Assembly: GCF_007655135.1 (NCBI RefSeq)
Contig: NC_045127.1
Coordinates: 11,355,001 to 11,419,000 of the forward strand
Source of the DNA: Punica granatum
Lineage: Eukaryota > Streptophyta > Magnoliopsida > Myrtales > Lythraceae
Length of the DNA stretch: 64,000 nucleotides
Direction: 5' to 3'
A model generated the notes under the pieces. That model had not been told where the DNA came from. It made no database searches and worked only from the letters and a program-made list of their open reading frames with translations. The position numbers and the translations under genes were made by a program. Positions 1-11,242 of the stretch are shown here, in pieces (within the stretch, counting starts at the first letter, position 1; each line of letters begins with the position of its first letter).

Positions 1-148
1 TCTGATTCTGATAACTCTAACACAAGTTATTCTAATGATAAAAGGTAGCATAGGCAATTTCTCAATACATAGGAAAAGTAAACCAATAATACAAGAACTC
101 TACAGTGTTGAAATTAGATTGCCTTAAAAAGGAAATGCATGGACCAAC

Positions 149-3100
149 CTTTTGATAGAACATTCTATATTGGTTGCATCAGAAGAAGCAACTTGTGGTT
201 CTGTCATTGCAAACCCTGAGCGGATCTTCCCATCAAGCAAAGGAACAAGCCATTCATGCAGTTGCTCTTTATTTCCATACCGCAACAATACCTGAGATAA
301 GAATGACAGGAGCAAGTCATATTATTCATCAAGACAGTAAGAAGCCGACCGTTCTCACAGTTCAGATACAGCCGTCACAAATATGAACACGTCATGGCAA
401 TATCAATATGTATGAGCTTTATGCATTCAAGAATTAGCAAGGATGCAAATGCAACAGTTTACTAGATCCCAAACTTTAAAGATTTAAGGACAAGCGTATG
501 AGACAGTTGATTGCCAAAAGAATCAAGAATCATTTAATACCTCCATATTCCCAGTATCGGGTGCTCCACAGTTGAAGATCTGGGGGGCCCACACAGATCG
601 ACCCATGATCTCACAAAGAAATCCATACTCGAGGTTTGAGAGGCCTGCTCCCAACAAGAGATCAGATGGATCACTAGAGGCAGCATGGACTTTCCCATCA
701 AATATTAATTCCCTTGCCCTTACCGCACTGTCAAACTGCATGCATATGAACAAGACAAATGAGCCAAATGCAGAAACCACATTCTGAACTGGAAATTATA
801 GGAAAGAGTACTTTGGAATTTTATCAAGCTTTAATGAAGCAGTTAACAAGTTAAAAGCAAAAGGTAGGTAGAAAATGAACAGGCGTCGAAAGAAAGGCTA
901 GAGGACCATTAAATCAGAAACATCAATAAGTGGGTTTCCATCTACTTCTTGATTAGGTGATTTGTCAATTATTTGGCATTTTAATGTGTCCCCAGCTGTC
1001 TTCCTCTCTTCTTCCCTTGTTTTTTCATTCATAATTAACGGTAACTGACTTTTAACACTTACATTTATCAAGTTTCAGGTATTCAGAGAATCTGAGAAAA
1101 AACTGCATGGCCCGACATATACACTTACAGGTATCCACAGGTTCCACAAGCCCTCTTTCTTTGCTAGTTCCTTCAATCTCTCTTCCTCAGGATGAATGGT
1201 CCATCGAGAGTTAGATTGAGCAAGTTCGTAAAACTCATTTTCCATTGGATATATATGGTCTTCCATGAATTTGGTCAACTTGTTTATCAATTCCAGCACT
1301 TTCCCACTAGGACCAAATTTTCCATTCTCCAATGAAGGACTTCCATCTCCAGTATCATTCGCAGATTTGAACCTCGGCACTGTTAGTGCTGGACAGTCAT
1401 ATCAAATGCAAATAGATATTATACCTCCCAGAGAGCTCATTAAGACATAACAGCAGATAAACCTTTCACTTCTTATAGATGAACAAATTGCTTCCACTTG
1501 CATACAATAAGTCGGACTTAATGTAAACTACAAGGATGTATATTGCATAACCTTGGATCTGCATAAAATTTCATTTAAAGAGACAGACTAATGGCATGTC
1601 CGGTAAAGTGCAAAAGAAAAGGCATGGAGCCATAGCTTAAATATATATATGCTATTCCATTTTCTTCCCTTTTCCTCATACTGAATGAGCCATACTAACT
1701 TCTTGACTTTATCATAAACTGTCCAAGTAGTACGACTAAGCACACATGCATGCACATGCAGAAAGGTGCAGCCATTGCTACTAGGCATGCACATGCATAT
1801 ATTACTTGTTGAGGGAGAGTAGTCTGTTTTCATACTTCGTAGTTTTGAGAAGTTCATTTGCTGTTGATATCACAAGGAAAGTTCATTTATTTTAATAGAC
1901 ACCCATTCGTTTTAATATATTCAGAGACCTTCGTGACAGTAGTACGAAAACAAAATCAGGTACCAGGAGGGTGCTCAGGAAGCACAGATTCACGATCGAT
2001 AAATGCCCTTGCCCTATCTATAAGGGCATTTGTCTTTTCACCAGCATGCCTTGCACGCTCACCTCCTGAAGCATTGCCCTGCAAATCACATCAATGTCAT
2101 GAGGGCATTAGCATTCCCCTTTAGCAGAAGAAAGAAGAGCAGAGATCTGTCAATCGCTGCACGTACCATAAGCCACCTACTATAAATGCCCGCATATATT
2201 GATGCAGCCCGAAACAAGGAGAAGGCTACATAGAACTTCCACTGAGAAGCAGGCCATGGTTTTCCCTACACAGAAAGTTCCAGTCTTCAGCAAGTCCATT
2301 TTTTAAGTCATGATGGACTAGAATCTCAACATAGTATCAATTATCACTTTCTTGGCAATACACGAGCAGCTTTTATAGGATCCATGCTTATTTGATTATT
2401 TATTCAATCTTACCGACATGTCATCTATATATTCAGATGAAGATGTAAAAGTTGCTATCACCAATTGTAGACTGAAAACCCCATACCTGATGCTTGCAAT
2501 ATTGCACATCCACCCCAAGAGAATATAATTATCTCACCACATAATAAACAGCACATTTTCAAAATAAAAGAAAAGAAGAGAATGCAAGAAGATAAAGTAG
2601 AGAAGACCATTCATTTTACTGATAATTACTTACAGATGTCGAGCAGTATTCTGCCAGAAACTCCGCCAGAGAAGGAATTCCTTCTGGGATTCCAGAAAGC
2701 TCGAAACCTTGACCCAAGGATGGTTTATCAAATGAAATATCCATTATATAAGGCTGCCACAGTTTAAGGAAAGAAATTAACACAATTTTTCTTAGATGAC
2801 TCTCTGATTAAAATCTCAGAAAAGCTTTGAGGAAATTTATAATCTTTCATGGAAAGCCAAAAAAAAAAAAGGCTGGTATAAAAATCAGAAACCAGACGAA
2901 CGAAAATAAGTTTGTTTTATGACAAGTCCAGTCAAAGACTAATTACCAAACAGCTGTATGCAACATCACACATCTGATTTCCAAGCGTAGACAATTCCCA
3001 GTCAAGTATACCAATTACTCGGTCCTGTGCCCACAAGCAATTGCATTAGATCATTAAGTGTACATTTCAGAATCCTGTGTTCATAGAGCTGCTAATATCA

Positions 3101-5043
3101 TTCCAACAATCTAAGTAAATCTTATAAATAACATATCCAAAGTTATTTAAAAATGAAAATGGAAATTATAACCACAAGGAGTTCATGAAATCTACTATAT
3201 CCAGAATAATGAATCCAAATGGTTGAAAGCATAAGTGAAGATAAAAGATTTATGGCATATAAAATTTGGAAGGCAACGGACCTCGGATGGATGGAAAACA
3301 ACATTATCTATGCGGAAGTCCCCATGAACTATGCCAGCTGCTGCACCAGAAGAATCTTGTGAAGGAATATTTTGTCGTAGCCAGTCAATCAACTCAAACA
3401 TCTTTGGATTTCTGGCAGGTTTCCCTTCTCCAGTTGATGCGATATATTGTTTAGCCCACCTCTCTATCTAAAAGCAGGAATCATAATAAGGCAATGCATT
3501 ATAATAGCATATCTTTAGCTATAGCTTTTGACCTTTCAGTCTGATCCCACTAGAACCAAAGGACATTAGTACCCACCTGTCGTTTACAGTAGTTATCTTT
3601 TCGTCCGTATTTTTCGAGACCGATGGCATCCACATCTGTAGCGTGCAAAGCTGCTAAAGCTCGGGCAGTTGCAATATATATTGCCCTTCTCTGCTGTGGT
3701 GCTATGCCCTAGATCAAAGAGTTACAAGAGTTGGGGGGGGGGGGAAAAAAAGAGACGAAGAATTATATCTGGAGAAAGACTTTACAGAACAAGAAACTGC
3801 AGCCAAATTGTTTCAAGAAATTTAAGATAAAACCTAAGGGGCATACTGGCAGTGATGGGTCAATGAATATCCTTCCTTCAAGATACTCCATGATGTAAAA
3901 TGCCGTTCCAATCACACTTGGATCAGTACACAAGCAGAAAACCTTGGGAACAGGAACCAGTGTATGATCACCCAATGCCTTGAGTACCTAGAGCATTACA
4001 AACCGAAGAAAGCTACATCAACCACCGATTCTGCAGTGTAATTCCAGGATTCCCAGTTATGATAGAAAAGATCCCTCCAGAAGAAAAATTCAAGCAGAGT
4101 GACCAAACATAGGAATAATGTAAGACTATTTGAACTTTTGGACATGAATAATTATTGCAGTCCATCGAGCATGTCGCATAGTCATCTTAGAACTCGAGTT
4201 GATAGATCAAGGCACGGTTTTTTGAATTAGTATTTTACATATTTCTTCAAAACAAATAGGGACTTTGAGGTATTATGTTTGCTGAATGGAAAACTGAATC
4301 AATAAATAAAGTAGACTTAAAAGTGACATGTCAAAGTCCCAACTCCATGAACGCTAAGGGGTTTGGCCTAGTGGTTAAAGAGGAGCTTCAGTATCCATTC
4401 GATCCCAAGTTCGAAAACCTTGGAACCACCGGAGCGCCTTCGGCGTGATTACTTAGTCAAGCGAAGCCTGAACACCCGGGGTTAGCCAAAAGAAAAAAAA
4501 AGTCCCAACTCCATGAAGATTTGGTACATTATATGAGCTATCAGAAAGCCGAATTAACTTAAGAGCGATTCGAGTTCATCCAAGAACCCGACTTTATATA
4601 TTTCCATCAGCAAAATTGCATCACTCGATCTCTAATGATCAAAGACTGAGCTTTGCAGATAGGGCGTGTGACCTGATACTCTCTCTCCACAGCGTGAGCA
4701 GACTGAAGCAATTTCCCCGGCGGCTTCTTCCTCAGAACGTAACGCTTCAGGGAATTCCCCGAGCCGACTGCGATCAAGAACGTCGGGTTCGACTGCCCGT
4801 GCCCGAACTAAAACACCGAAATTTGCTAGCACAATCAATACACAAACAAACAGGAAACAGAGATTGAAAGGCGTGAAATTTCTGTGGTAAGATTAGGAGG
4901 CGCGGGACCTGGGAGATGGAGAAGGTGGACGGGGAGTGGGGGAAGCCGGGGACGTTGGCAGCGGCGTAGCGAAACAGGGCGGCGTGGTCCAGCTGGTGAG
5001 CCGGGTCGACTCGGCCGTGCAAATCGCTCGTGCGGCTCGCCAT
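149..5043 (-). CDS. IBR3: IBR3-like acyl-CoA dehydrogenase with N-terminal phosphotransferase-like domain (3' end outside window)
   Basis: Twelve exons can be read on the minus strand with GT-AG borders and continuous phase: 4909-5043, 4673-4807, 3847-3987, 3577-3708, 3282-3467, 2947-3024, 2634-2753, 2167-2265, 1964-2078, 1129-1379, 541-735, 149-291. They encode about 577 residues of a protein that is roughly 820 residues in Arabidopsis; the rest lies beyond base 1. Residues 1-340 form an aminoglycoside-phosphotransferase-like domain, with HGDFRIDN near residue 229 (catalytic-loop Asp) and DWE near 251 (metal-binding motif). From about residue 395 the acyl-CoA dehydrogenase part begins, with [23 protein letters not shown] and [15 protein letters not shown] (flavin/substrate region). 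The Arabidopsis family member acts in peroxisomal conversion of indole-3-butyric acid to auxin; any C-terminal peroxisomal signal is out of view. The start is the first ATG matching the family N-terminus ([12 protein letters not shown]). No frame disruption is seen. Confidence 0.95.
3733..3744 (+). repeat. (G)12 run in an IBR3 intron
   Basis: Twelve consecutive G followed by six A lie in the intron between the exons at 3577-3708 and 3847-3987. It is a simple mononucleotide tract with no sign of function. Confidence 0.9.
4333..4517 (+). mobile_element. tRNA-derived SINE in intron 2 of IBR3
   Basis: A body at 4352-4498 has a pol III A-box-like TGGCCTAGTGG (4364-4374), a B-box-like GTTCGAAAACC (4409-4419) and an A-rich 3' tail. 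It is flanked by a perfect 19-bp target duplication, AAAGTCCCAACTCCATGAA, at 4333-4351 and 4499-4517. This is the structure of a tRNA-related SINE inserted on the strand opposite to the host gene. The perfect duplication suggests a young insertion. It is not a functional tRNA gene, because no cloverleaf can be drawn beyond the two boxes. Confidence 0.88.
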
Positions 5044-6105
5044 GTCTCTGCTGTAACTCTCCTCCTCGTTCAGAGCTCGATTATAATAGAGGAGAGGAAT
5101 GGATGATGGGATTAATGGAAGTGATTCCGGGCATAAAGTCTCAGCTGTCGCCTCGGGAACCTCAACTCTGACGAAGGAGAAGACGTCAGGGCTGGAGACG
5201 GTTGGCGAGTTGAATTAGAGCATTGCGCGAATAAGATAGCCCCTCTCTACTCGCTAGATTCAGGGGGCAGTGACGGCAGGGAGACACGTGGCGTAATCTC
5301 AGAGCGAGTAGGGATGAGTAATTGGAATAGGGGAGGCTTGACGGGTCGAAAAGTCAAGATTTAGTTACAGTGTTCTATCCTCTAAAGGCAATATGGGACA
5401 CCAGCCGATAATGGTACGACATGATAATGCATATATTCAACGTCTTTCAATCATAATATGATAATGACGTTTGCACCCTCAAATTTTATGTATTCATCAA
5501 TTTGCACTCCTTTTTATTCATATAGAATTCGGAAGACAGCCCCAGTAATTCGATTCGAGCTGAATCGATTTAATAAAGGGTAAAACTATCTCAATGTAAA
5601 TTTTCTCCACATACAAGAGTCGAATTTGGGATCTCGTTTGAGAGAACAAATATCAAACCATTTGAACTGATCCGCGTTGATATTATCAATTTGCACCCTT
5701 TACTTTTAGGTTTTGAGAGTTCATTTTGAGATTCCCTTATATGTTGCAACCTGGGGCAGTTCCCGAGAATAATAGGTGCAAACGAAGATGCATTTTTATC
5801 TTAGAAGGAAACTATTTAAATAGCTTACAATTTCATAATAATACACCATAATAGTATGAACCAAATAGGAATAAACAATTTTGAGCATGCATAAAATATA
5901 AATCTAAATATGCCATTCTCTCGCATTTTTATGTTTATTTTTACGTGATATTTTGAACCTTTTATTTTTCTTATCGAATTTTTTAAATTTGCTATTCTTC
6001 AATATTTTCCTTGAAAAATGATAGGTTTTGGTAGTTTTTGTATATAATAAAAGCGGTGATGATAACAAAATGAAGTTTTAGTGTAGTATAAGATATCAAA
6101 CTATT
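5044..6105. other. IBR3 upstream region and gene-free DNA
   Basis: The first few hundred bases before the IBR3 start hold its presumed 5' UTR and promoter on the minus strand, but I cannot place a TATA box with confidence. Bases about 5505-5700 are a diverged copy of an interspersed repeat seen several times in this window (see the entry at 60090). The rest is AT-rich with no credible reading frame. Confidence 0.6.
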
Positions 6106-6673
6106 GTGTGTTTGGTTTTAGAATTAAGTAGAGTTGAGTTTTAATTTTAATTTGGTTGTAATGATTGTGTTATTGAATTATGAGAAAAAATGTAAAAAAG
6201 AAATGAATAGTCGAGAGAAAGTAATAATTGTGTTGTTGAATTGTGGAAAAAGTAATAGATAGTTGAGAGAATTTAGTATTAAAAATTGAATTGAATGGTT
6301 AAAAAATTGAAGAAAAATGGAAAATTAATAATTGTGTTGTTGATTTTTATTATGTAGTGAGTAGAGTTAAACCTGCGTTTAGTTTGTAAATAACATTTTA
6401 AAATCGGATTTTGATTTTGAAAAAAGAGTGTTATAAATTGTTATGTATGGGACCCACCCTTTGACTTTGTATGAGTTATGTGATTTTGATTTTGAAAAAG
6501 AATGGTATAAATGGGGTTCACTCTTTGACTTTGTATGAGTTATTTTATTTTGTTGTGGAAAAAGAGTATAAATGAGGTCCACCCTTTGACTTTGTATAAA
6601 TTATTTTGTTTTGTTATGGGTAGAATTAAGTTAAAATAGAATTTTAAAATCCTACTTTGAAACCAAACAAGCC
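6106..6673. mobile_element. Non-autonomous TIR element (MITE) with internal short tandem repeats
   Basis: The left end GTGTGTTTGGTTTTAGAA and the reverse complement of the right end, GGCTTGTTTGGTTTCAAA, form imperfect terminal inverted repeats. They continue inward as AATTAAGTAGAGTTGA on the left and TAATTCTACCCATAAC, read inward, on the right. Inside, about 6408-6600, a unit of 62-75 bp occurs about three times, each with TTTGACTTTGTAT preceded by a CC(C)ACCC-like or CTCACTC-like box. There is no coding capacity. Target duplications are not clear. The class is unknown; a hAT- or PIF-type MITE is possible. Confidence 0.55.
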
Positions 6674-8424
6674 ATAAAAATTTGATTGCAAAATCAAACA
6701 GGGTGTACTATATGATAATTGCCTTGCCTTAGAAGTCTTTCATGTTAGTGAGAGAAAAAGTAAGTGATGTTCTTCATATTTGACCTCATATTTTACTTCT
6801 GTTCACATTCAATTGAAGAGTAAGAGATAAAAAGGGTTCAAATCAATTATAATTATAATTATAATTATAATACATATAAAAGTCGAGACTTTGAGAGGTG
6901 GTTGCACCATACAATCCAAATTATAGAACTCTCATCTCAGCGTTACATGACTTTTAAACTAAAGAACCTAATAGATTCATAAAAAAGATGCATGTATTTA
7001 TTAATTTAAGTTAAATGAATTTTGTCAGATATTGTATGTATTGGTTTAAGGAATTGTAGATATGCGTCTATATTATTTGTACTTAGGATTATAATTAAAG
7101 ATTCTTTTTTAAAAATAAAAAATTCTCGATAACTTAAAAATATTTCTCTAAATGTATAATGGTTTTATAAATTTAATGTACTACATATCCTATAAATAGA
7201 ACGAGAAAAAAAAAATTCATTTTTAACACTTTTCTTTGTACTATTATTTCTCCCTGCATTTTATCTTGACCGATTTCTTTCATGATCAGTTTACTCTTAC
7301 ATATTTTAAATTTAAATTAAATGACAACTATTTCTATTACAATTTTTTATTTGTATCATGCACATGTTGTATATTTTTCTACATTATTAGTTTTTTCACT
7401 TTTTGTAATGTCTTATTTGCAATAATAATATCATATAAATCAAGTTTAGTTCTTTCTATCATTGCAACTTTGTTCTTATTATTTTCGTGGATAACTTTTT
7501 CATATATAACAAAACAACATTATATATATTAAAATACCATTTTTTTGTATGATTCAATTTGTTGCAGTTAAATCTTTCGTTCCTATATTATTTAGATTTA
7601 TTAGCTATTTTGAACACATTAAAATTATAAAAAAATATCGTGTAATACACATGAATTCTATTTTGGTAATTCTCAAAATAATTTTTCTTGCAATATTTAG
7701 TATTTTATTAATATCTAGTTATCGAACCTGCACGTTGCACATATTTTTTTGGTTTTATATTGATATTATTGTATTTACGAATTTTGCAATAATAAAAAAA
7801 TTGAAATAAATAATCTCCTTGAAAAATATCTACACCGTAAAAATTTAGAAAAAACATTAATTGTGAAAATGTGAAAAATTTAGGTATATATTAATGTATA
7901 TGGAATGCGAACGGTCAATCATCCAAGAGCCGAGGGTGATGAACGAAAACTCCTCATCAATCGAATGGAGAGCTCTCGTGATATCAAGCAAGTTTATTTC
8001 ATTTTTCGATGAGACTATTTGGATTTTCAAGAAATGGAGACTTGAGAAAATATAAAATCATTTAATAAGGTCTATGTATATATTAAATAAGGAACGTGAA
8101 TCGGAGATCAACCACGAGTTGAGGGATTGTTTTTGGAAGCTTCTCATTGCTCGAATTGGAGGATTTTGAAAACTTCTTATCGCTTGAAAGGGAGGGTCTT
8201 GCGAAAGTACTTTAAATTACTATATATAGATATAGATTGCAAATAATTGTTAAAAGTCTTAATTTTTTTTTCTCAATTAGCATATGTATTACATATTCTC
8301 TAAAAAATAATAAAAAATTTACATAAATTAAGTAATTTTAAAACTTCGCGCAGGCATGCACTTAGTCACCTTAATTATTGTGCATTCCTTAAGAATTCTC
8401 TTTAAAACAAATAAATTAAAGCAA
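6674..8424. other. Gene-free AT-rich DNA
   Basis: Very AT-rich sequence with a short (ATAATT)n run near 6845-6870. Phe/Ile/Tyr-rich open frames here (for example 7236-7532 and 7549-7809) arise from base composition and match no family. Motifs such as CCTGCACGTTGCAC near 7728 and CGCAGGCATGCAC near 8348 look like worn ends of transposable elements. Confidence 0.5.
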
Positions 8425-9325
8425 ATAATTTTAGCACGACCTGTGAAAAATAGTATAGAAATGCACGACTTTTAGATTTAGCTCGCATCTAGTATGACGT
8501 CAATTATTCCGTTAAATGTGATGTTAATGACTTATGTGGATTTAACAGTACCATGTGGCACAACATGGTTCGACAAAAAGACCCCATATAATTTTATTTA
8601 ATAAAAAATAACTCTAAAAATTTTAAAAAGAAAAAAAAAGGAGATTCCAAGGGAATCAAAGGAAAAGGGAATGGGCCGGCGGCCACCACCCTCCAATTGG
8701 GGTTGCTGGCCATGCATAATAGAGGTGGCTGGTGACCTCGATTGGGGGTGGTGGTCGTAGGCGTGGCCACCACCGCCGTCCATGCCCGATGACCTCGATT
8801 GGGTGACTGTGGCTGCAATTGGGCCCCTATCGCGGGAATCGAAGGGATCCTAAAATTGGGACTTTTTCAATTCCACGGGTAGGGGCTCGAATCGCCTGGG
8901 TGTGGCCGCAATTGGGGTGCCATTGTCGGAATCAAAAGAGCTCCAAATGATTCGAGGATCTTTCAATTCTCACGGTGGGAGCCTCGATTGTGGCCACCAT
9001 CATCCTAATCGGGGTTCTTAGACACTTCTGCTATGGCCGACGACCCCGACTGGTGGGGTGGTGGCTGCCACCAAGGCCAACACCGCCGGCCTCTCCCCCT
9101 TTCTCTCGATTTTCGTTGGAGTCTCCTTTTTTTTTAGAATTTTTTTATTAAATAAAATCATGTGGAGTCCACTCATTCAATCATGTTGCGTCACGTCACA
9201 CCGTTAAGTCCTTGTCAACTGTTATTGACGGAATAATTGACGCCGTGCTAGATCCACAACTAAATATGAAAATTGTACATTTCTATACTATTTTTCGAAA
9301 ATCGTATTAGAACTAATAAAAAAGT
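8425..9325. mobile_element. Non-autonomous DNA transposon with about 200-bp terminal inverted repeats and GC-rich core
   Basis: The left arm, about 8430-8680, reads AAAAATAGTATAGAAATG, then GACGTCAATTATTCCGTTAA, then ATTTTATTTAATAAAAAA. The reverse complement of the right arm, about 9108-9318, reads AAAAATAGTATAGAAATG, GGCGTCAATTATTCCGTCAA and ATTTTATTTAATAAAAAA in the same order and spacing. The arms therefore form long inverted repeats. The core, 8680-9108, is strikingly GC-rich compared with its surroundings and repeats short phrases such as CCTCGATTGGGG and GGCCACCACC. There is no transposase, so this looks like a Mutator-like non-autonomous element or a large MITE. Exact ends and target duplication were not resolved. 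Confidence 0.75.
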
Positions 9326-11242
9326 GTAAAAGTCGTATTTTTTGAGTAATTTATCCAATAAAATATTCTCTAAAAAAAATAAAAATAAAAAATTAACAGT
9401 GTAAACAATTTTTAATTTAGTTATGTGGATGTGACCCACTTTGACAAGCATGATCCGCCCGTGGTCGCATTTCGGAGTCTCGGACTTTGAGATATTTTAC
9501 GTGTAATAAAAGATAATTCATTTTCCAGATCGTAAGAAAGTCGAGATACTTTTAGGATTTTTCTTACTTTTCCTCATATATTACTTTTTTTTTACTATGA
9601 TATTCAAAAATCAAATTAATCCTGACTAATTTAGTTTAAGCGGAATCGGCTAATTAAAAGGTAAATTTTCATGGTTGGGAATCAAAATCCGGTTACAACA
9701 GCATAGGTGATACGGGAGAAAGTATCTCATGGCCGGACAGAACACTACCACGTTTAACTTTGAAGACAATTACAATGATAAGAACGGTATTATCAAAGGT
9801 TAAAAGGCATGGTTTAGTCCACCTTAAAGACATGACTATTTCATTGGCACATGAGTGTTATTCTCGAAAAGTATCTTGACCATGTCAAATGCTAATTAGC
9901 CTTATATCAATCAAAGTGAGTTAATTTAAGCGGTTCGACGCTTATTTCACTTAAATAAGATCTCAAATTCGAGTTCTTGTGAATTCAGAAAATCCAAGCT
10001 GGGAGAGCTTTACCCCTTAGTGGGTTGACCCGGCTCGACTGGATTAGTTGGAGAGCTTTACCCCTTAGTGAGCTTACCGTCCGGCTATACTAGAGTAGTC
10101 GGAGTCCAATTGAACTTTCAGATATCGGGATTCACACAGGAAAATAAGCCTTACACCACATCGAACCCATGTAACATTTCATTGACTAGAACCTTATGCC
10201 ATTTGATCCTTATTCCAATTTCGAATTGAAACTCAACTATAATATCTGACCAATCTAGAAGATACCTGTGTTCAGAGCACTCAATCTGATGAATATCAAG
10301 TTCATTGGACCTCATCGACCGCTGGAGGTATCGACTTTACCTGAGACACGGTCACGGAAGGAGATAAATCAATCGGATGTCATACGAATAGGAATTCTAG
10401 GATAATAAGTAGGAAGATAATCAGTAGGATTTTCGGAAAGATAATTGAACAAGGACTCTAGGATTAGTTGTAGGACTAACCAAATCCCGAAACTCAAGAA
10501 TGTAAAACATCTCCAAGTACCGGCACACCTCTCGCCGGTCAAGTCTCGAGACATGCTTCCAGAACCCGTAAACTCCGGCCAACCGGAGCAGCCTGTCCGA
10601 ATATTTCTTCCCTGCGTAACTGTGCAGTTGTAGAAGCTCAACTAAGGAGCTAGTCGAATCCTCGCATTACAGGGAGAAATTATTTCTTGCTTCTAGCGCA
10701 ACAAAGTTGTGATACCACGGTGGTTCCGCCGAATAATTTTAGATTTACCAAGACTTGGCCTGAGAGTGCCCAATGAGCAGGTAAACTATCTCCAGCTATA
10801 CGTGATTTGGAGCTTACCTTTCAGATATTTGTTTCAAACCCGAATCAGATATCTGGTACCAGTAGCTAGGATACTGTTGACAATGCTAGAAGAAATTGAT
10901 CAGAGTCGAAGTGACCTCGTTGGGCTGGAGTGGGTCAATGTGGAAGCCTGAAACTCCATCCTCAATTATCTCTACAGGACACTCATGACATGTGGCGAAG
11001 GTAGGAAGTCCACAAGTTATCGCTTTGACGACTGAGGCCGAAAGCTTCATATAAAGCAGGCTGCAACACGAGATTCATTCATCAACACTATGACCGTGAG
11101 CATCTATGAAACTCAGTTGACAGGTTTCCTGGAAAATTTAAACAGAACAATGTGCAGGAAACACGTTTTAGGAAATCCAGTTTTCGAGAGCGCTTCCGTA
11201 ATGAACTGCAGCCAGCTTTACGGGCTTCAATAGGAGCGAACC
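9326..11242. other. Gene-free DNA with diverged interspersed repeats
   Basis: About 9590-9720 carries a plus-oriented copy, and about 9895-10120 a minus-oriented and partly duplicated copy, of the interspersed family described at 60090; the phrase GAGAGCTTTACCCCTTAGTG occurs twice here. The segment 10470-10960 is higher in GC and has an open frame at 10709-10951 that matches nothing I know; it may be retroelement debris. No C-terminal sucrose synthase exons were found downstream of 11243. Confidence 0.5.

Noticed and set aside
4352..4498. A tRNA gene
   Set aside because: Only the A and B boxes are present; the A-tail and 19-bp duplication identify a SINE.
7236..7809. Two open frames of 98 and 86 codons with hydrophobic Phe/Ile/Tyr-rich products
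   Set aside because: They follow from extreme AT content; no motif, promoter or homology supports them.
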